Assembly: GCA_017416885.1 (NCBI GenBank)
Contig: JAFQAM010000179.1
Span: 1-7,734 of the forward strand
DNA: 7,734 nt
Reading direction: 5' to 3'
From: Clostridia bacterium
GTDB taxonomy: Bacteria > Bacillota > Clostridia > Oscillospirales > CAG-272
The position numbers and the translations under genes are program-made. Positions 5,566 through 7,734 of the stretch are shown here, piece by piece. Positions within the stretch are counted from its first letter, which is position 1; every line of letters begins with the position of its first letter. A model generated the notes under the pieces. It had not been told where the DNA came from and did no database searches. It saw nothing but the letters and a program-made list of their open reading frames with translations.

Positions 5566-6849
5566 ATGGTTAGAAAAAGAAAATTCAAGCTTTCAACTAC
5601 ACAGGTAATATTACTCAGCTTTCTTGTGACAATTCTTTTGGGAAGCGTTCTTTTGGCTTTACCCATCAGCTCCTCGAGCAACGAGGCGGTTCCATATCTT
5701 GACGCGCTTTTTATGGCAACAACCTCAACCTGCGTTACGGGACTTGTTACACTACCAACGGTTACTACCTGGAGCGTGTTCGGGCAGGCTGTTATATTAA
5801 TTCTGATACAAATCGGCGGTCTTGGCGTTATCACGATTATGTCGGGATTGATGATTCTTCTGAATAAAAAAATGGGTATTGGCGACCGCTTGCTCATACA
5901 GGACGCTTTTAATCTCAATACAATGTCGGGCCTTGCCAGCTTTGTCAAAAATGTATTGCTTGGCACACTTATTATAGAGGGGATAGGGGCTATTCTCTAC
6001 ATGCTTGTATTGGTGCCCGAATTTGGCGCAAGGGGTATCTGGATATCAATTTTTAATTCGGTTTCCGCCTTTTGTAACGCGGGTATAGACATTATTGCGG
6101 AAAACAGTCTTTGCGGTTATGCTACAAGCCCTTTAATAAACGCCGTTACCTCCGCGCTTATTATTCTTGGCGGTCTCGGTTATATAGTATGGTGGGATGT
6201 GCTTCGTGTCGTTAAGAAGTGCTCAAAAAAGAATCATAGGATATTCAGACATCTGACGCTGCACTCAAAAATTGCAATTACCGTTACTTTCGGACTTATT
6301 CTTGCAGGCGCAATTCTCATTTTTATTTTTGAATACGACAACCCAAAAACCATTGGGGAGCTATCACTGTTTGATAAAATTCAGGCATCGTTCTTTCAAT
6401 CAATCACCACGAGAACAGCCGGCTTTGCCTCTGTTCCTCAAGAAAATCTGACTAACGCATCTGCCGCTGTATCTATTATTCTGATGATGATAGGCGGCTC
6501 CCCCGTAGGAACTGCGGGCGGTATAAAAACCGTAACCGTCGCCGTTCTTGTCTGCTCATCATTCGCTACGATACGCAACAAAAGCAACGCAACTATGTTC
6601 GGTCGCCGCGTTTCAGAGGAGTCGGTAAAAAAAGCGATTGCCGTAGCGGTAGCTTTTATAACAATATGCGCCACATCAACATTACTGCTTATGGCAACGA
6701 GCAACGCATCCTTCCTTGATGCAGTCTATGAAACGGTCAGCGCAACTGCGACCGTAGGGCTTTCAAGGAATTTAACATCAACGCTTAACACATTCGGAAA
6801 GCTGATAATCATTGTAACGATGTATTTCGGCAGAGTCGGTCCTATTTAG
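5566..6849 (+). CDS. ktrB: KtrB/TrkH-type potassium channel subunit, cut short by an in-frame TAG
   Basis: Membrane pore subunit of a Ktr-type potassium (sodium-linked) uptake system. The 427 residues show the four membrane-pore-membrane repeats of the Trk/Ktr/HKT superfamily: filter loops at STCVTGL (54-60), SAFCNAGID (167-175), TTRTAGFAS (281-289) and SATATVGLS (392-400), and the glycine-rich intramembrane loop GGSPVGTAGGIKT (310-322). The length and the single-RCK partner gene fit KtrB better than the longer TrkH. I chose the ATG at 5566 because AAGGA (5556-5560) is 5 nt away; the ATG at 5548 is in frame and adds six residues but has no good site. The frame stops at TAG (6847-6849) straight after YFGRVGPI, where the family normally continues G-P-[LI]-[TS]-L-A. 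The following codons encode just that kind of tail, so this is a nonsense mutation, a sequencing error, or readthrough. ktrA follows on the same transcript. Confidence 0.85.
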   Translation: MVRKRKFKLSTTQVILLSFLVTILLGSVLLALPISSSSNEAVPYLDALFMATTSTCVTGLVTLPTVTTWSVFGQAVILILIQIGGLGVITIMSGLMILLNKKMGIGDRLLIQDAFNLNTMSGLASFVKNVLLGTLIIEGIGAILYMLVLVPEFGARGIWISIFNSVSAFCNAGIDIIAENSLCGYATSPLINAVTSALIILGGLGYIVWWDVLRVVKKCSKKNHRIFRHLTLHSKIAITVTFGLILAGAILIFIFEYDNPKTIGELSLFDKIQASFFQSITTRTAGFASVPQENLTNASAAVSIILMMIGGSPVGTAGGIKTVTVAVLVCSSFATIRNKSNATMFGRRVSEESVKKAIAVAVAFITICATSTLLLMATSNASFLDAVYETVSATATVGLSRNLTSTLNTFGKLIIIVTMYFGRVGPI

Positions 6850-6927
6850 CTTGCAGTAGCTCTCGGAAGTAAAAACGAGAGTCAGAATGTTATTTGCGAG
6901 CCAACGGAAGATATCAGTATAGGATAA
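6850..6927 (+). pseudogene. Stranded C-terminal tail of KtrB beyond the in-frame TAG
   Basis: Directly after the TAG the same frame runs 25 codons, LAVALGSKN...ICEPTEDISIG, to a TAA at 6925-6927. The first residues fit the end of the last KtrB helix and the final D-I-S-I-G resembles the short conserved tail of KtrB proteins. The TAA overlaps the AAGGAG that serves ktrA, as expected of the original gene end. Intact, the protein would be 453 residues, close to usual KtrB length. Confidence 0.75.
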
Positions 6928-6931
6928 GGAG
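6926..6931 (+). promoter_or_regulatory. Ribosome binding site of ktrA overlapping the original ktrB stop
   Basis: AAGGAG lies 6 nt before the ktrA ATG at 6938, and its first two bases are the end of the TAA at 6925-6927. This geometry suggests ribosomes finishing full-length ktrB re-initiate at ktrA; termination at 6849 would leave them about 90 nt short. Confidence 0.7.
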
Positions 6932-6937
6932 AACATT

Positions 6938-7588
6938 ATGAAAGCTAAAAAAACATACGCAGTCTTTGGACTTGGAAGATACGGCACAGCTGTTGCAAGG
7001 GAGCTTGTAGAAAACGGTATGGAGGTTATTGCCGTAGACAGCGAAGAAAGTATTGTCAACGATGCAGCCGCATATTTACCTGTTTGCAAGTGCGCTGATG
7101 TGACTGACGCGGAGGTTATACACCGTCTTGGCATCGGCAACATCGACACCGTTATCGTTTGTATGGCGGGCAATCTTGAAGCAAGCGTGATGGCGGTTAC
7201 TCTTTGCAAGGAGGCAGGCGTTAATACAGTTATTGCAAAATGCGCTAACGAGATGCAACAAAAGATATTGCTTCGCGTAGGAGCGGATCAAGTTGTTTTC
7301 CCCGAAAACGAATCGGGTATTCGCCTTGCAAAAAATCTGCTCAGCTCCGGCTTTATCGACGCACTCTCTCTATCAAAGGATGTGTTTATAGTTGAGATTG
7401 ATGTAAAGGATGAATGGTGCGGCAAGAACCTGATTGAATTAAATCTCCGCAAAAAATACGGTTTTAATATTGTTGCCATCAAAAAGGGCGATGAGGTTAA
7501 TGTTAACATAAATCCCGAGCAGGCGCTTGATGCGCAAACCACATTGATAGTAATTGCAAATGCATCAAAAATGAGGAAGCTGAAATAA
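6938..7588 (+). CDS. ktrA: KtrA, cytoplasmic RCK regulatory subunit of potassium uptake
   Basis: A 216-residue soluble protein with the two-domain KtrA layout. The N-terminal RCK_N Rossmann fold (about 5-125) has the nucleotide motif GLGRYG at 11-16 (G-x-G-x-x-G) and an acidic residue at the end of the second strand (D34 in IAVDSEE), the position that contacts the ribose of bound ATP/ADP or NAD(H). The C-terminal RCK_C domain (about 138-210), with strands such as FIVEIDV and NIVAIKKG, is the part that binds cyclic-di-AMP in several Gram-positive KtrA proteins. KtrA forms an octameric ring on the KtrB dimer and gates it. The start is set by AAGGAG 6 nt upstream. It is the second gene of the ktr operon. 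It looks intact even though its partner carries an in-frame stop. Length matches KtrA (about 220 residues) rather than the double-length TrkA. Confidence 0.9.
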   Translation: MKAKKTYAVFGLGRYGTAVARELVENGMEVIAVDSEESIVNDAAAYLPVCKCADVTDAEVIHRLGIGNIDTVIVCMAGNLEASVMAVTLCKEAGVNTVIAKCANEMQQKILLRVGADQVVFPENESGIRLAKNLLSSGFIDALSLSKDVFIVEIDVKDEWCGKNLIELNLRKKYGFNIVAIKKGDEVNVNINPEQALDAQTTLIVIANASKMRKLK

Positions 7589-7734
7589 ACGGCTAGCCTT
7601 ACGGGAATCGAACCCGTTTGGTTTGAAATGGAAAACAGCTTGCCTTACTGCGTTGAAAAAGCTTGACAATTCTTTAATTGCCTGCACTTTTTCGCCTTGT
7701 AATCCAACCTGTTTTCTCATTTGAAACTGCTCGC
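7565..7734 (-). CDS. Open frame running off the right edge, unknown product
   Basis: On the minus strand a frame is open from the window edge (7732) to a TGA at 7565-7567, at least 55 codons. It includes MRKQVGLQGEKVQAIKELSS and a following aromatic/basic stretch ending in RKASRLFQLPHF. An ATG lies at 7718-7720, but no strong ribosome binding site precedes it, so the gene, if real, probably starts outside the window. The C-terminal codons overlap the last 24 nt of ktrA and cross a T-arm-like hairpin, which makes the end of this frame doubtful. The first part looks like a helix-forming protein segment; I recognise no family. It could be the end of a real convergent gene or a chance frame. Confidence 0.25.
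   Translation of the reverse strand, partial: EQFQMRKQVGLQGEKVQAIKELSSFFNAVRQAVFHFKPNGFDSRKASRLFQLPHF
7590..7617 (-). other. tRNA T-arm-like hairpin without a tRNA body
   Basis: On the minus strand ACGGG-TTCGATT-CCCGT (7617-7601) is a perfect T-arm: 5-bp stem and a 7-nt loop fitting TTCRANY. It is followed by AAGGCTAG, which would be an acceptor strand plus discriminator base, then CCG rather than CCA. No matching 5' acceptor, D-arm or anticodon arm is found in the ~80 nt upstream. It may be a tRNA 3' fragment (as left at integration sites), or a ktrA terminator-like hairpin on the plus strand, or coincidence. Confidence 0.35.

Noticed and set aside
5412..5966. Minus-strand open frame of 184 codons across the start of ktrB
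   Set aside because: It is antisense to the clear KtrB coding sequence and to its consensus promoter; the translated product has no recognisable fold and is a shadow of the plus-strand gene.
7590..7680. Complete tRNA gene on the minus strand
   Set aside because: Only the T-arm is present; there is no complementary 5' acceptor strand (TAGCCTT), D-arm or anticodon arm in the upstream bases.

Overview
The window looks like chromosomal DNA from a low-G+C Gram-positive bacterium, most likely an uncultured or gut-type member of the Clostridia. Reasons: A+T-rich intergenic DNA, strong AAGGAG-type ribosome binding sites, promoters with near-consensus -35/-10 hexamers 17 bp apart (several with an extended TG), a TTG start codon, and TrkH/KtrB and KtrA proteins of Gram-positive size. 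The ktr genes at the right are visibly richer in G+C than the rest.

Layout. Positions 1-156 (minus) hold the first 52 codons of a lipoprotein-like gene with its own promoter. Positions 432-3121 (minus) are a two-gene operon: an MFS transporter followed by a cytoplasmic glycoside-hydrolase-like TIM-barrel protein. The two genes overlap as TTGA, and a consensus promoter lies upstream. Positions 3279-4895 (minus) hold a second cytoplasmic glycosidase with a GH63 / mannosylglycerate-hydrolase-like (alpha/alpha) barrel, its own promoter, and a 13-bp hairpin terminator between it and the MFS operon. Together these three genes look like a small carbohydrate-use locus: the transporter imports a small glycoside and two intracellular enzymes degrade it. 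The substrate cannot be read from the sequence.

Positions 5020-5565 are an accessory-looking stretch: a short orphan ORF (minus) preceded by three related imperfect hairpins. Their stems vary by compensatory changes but share the same mismatch positions. Almost all of the mismatches become G-U wobbles if the minus strand is transcribed, so these look like selected RNA (or single-strand DNA) structures. This is the most unusual signal in the window.

Positions 5463-7588 (plus) are a potassium uptake operon, ktrB-ktrA, behind a perfect consensus promoter and a short structured leader. The ktrB frame carries an in-frame TAG at 6847-6849, 26 codons before its expected end; the downstream frame still encodes a family-like tail that stops exactly at the ktrA ribosome binding site. 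The right edge (7589-7734) holds a perfect tRNA T-arm-like hairpin with no tRNA body, inside a minus-strand open frame that runs off the window.
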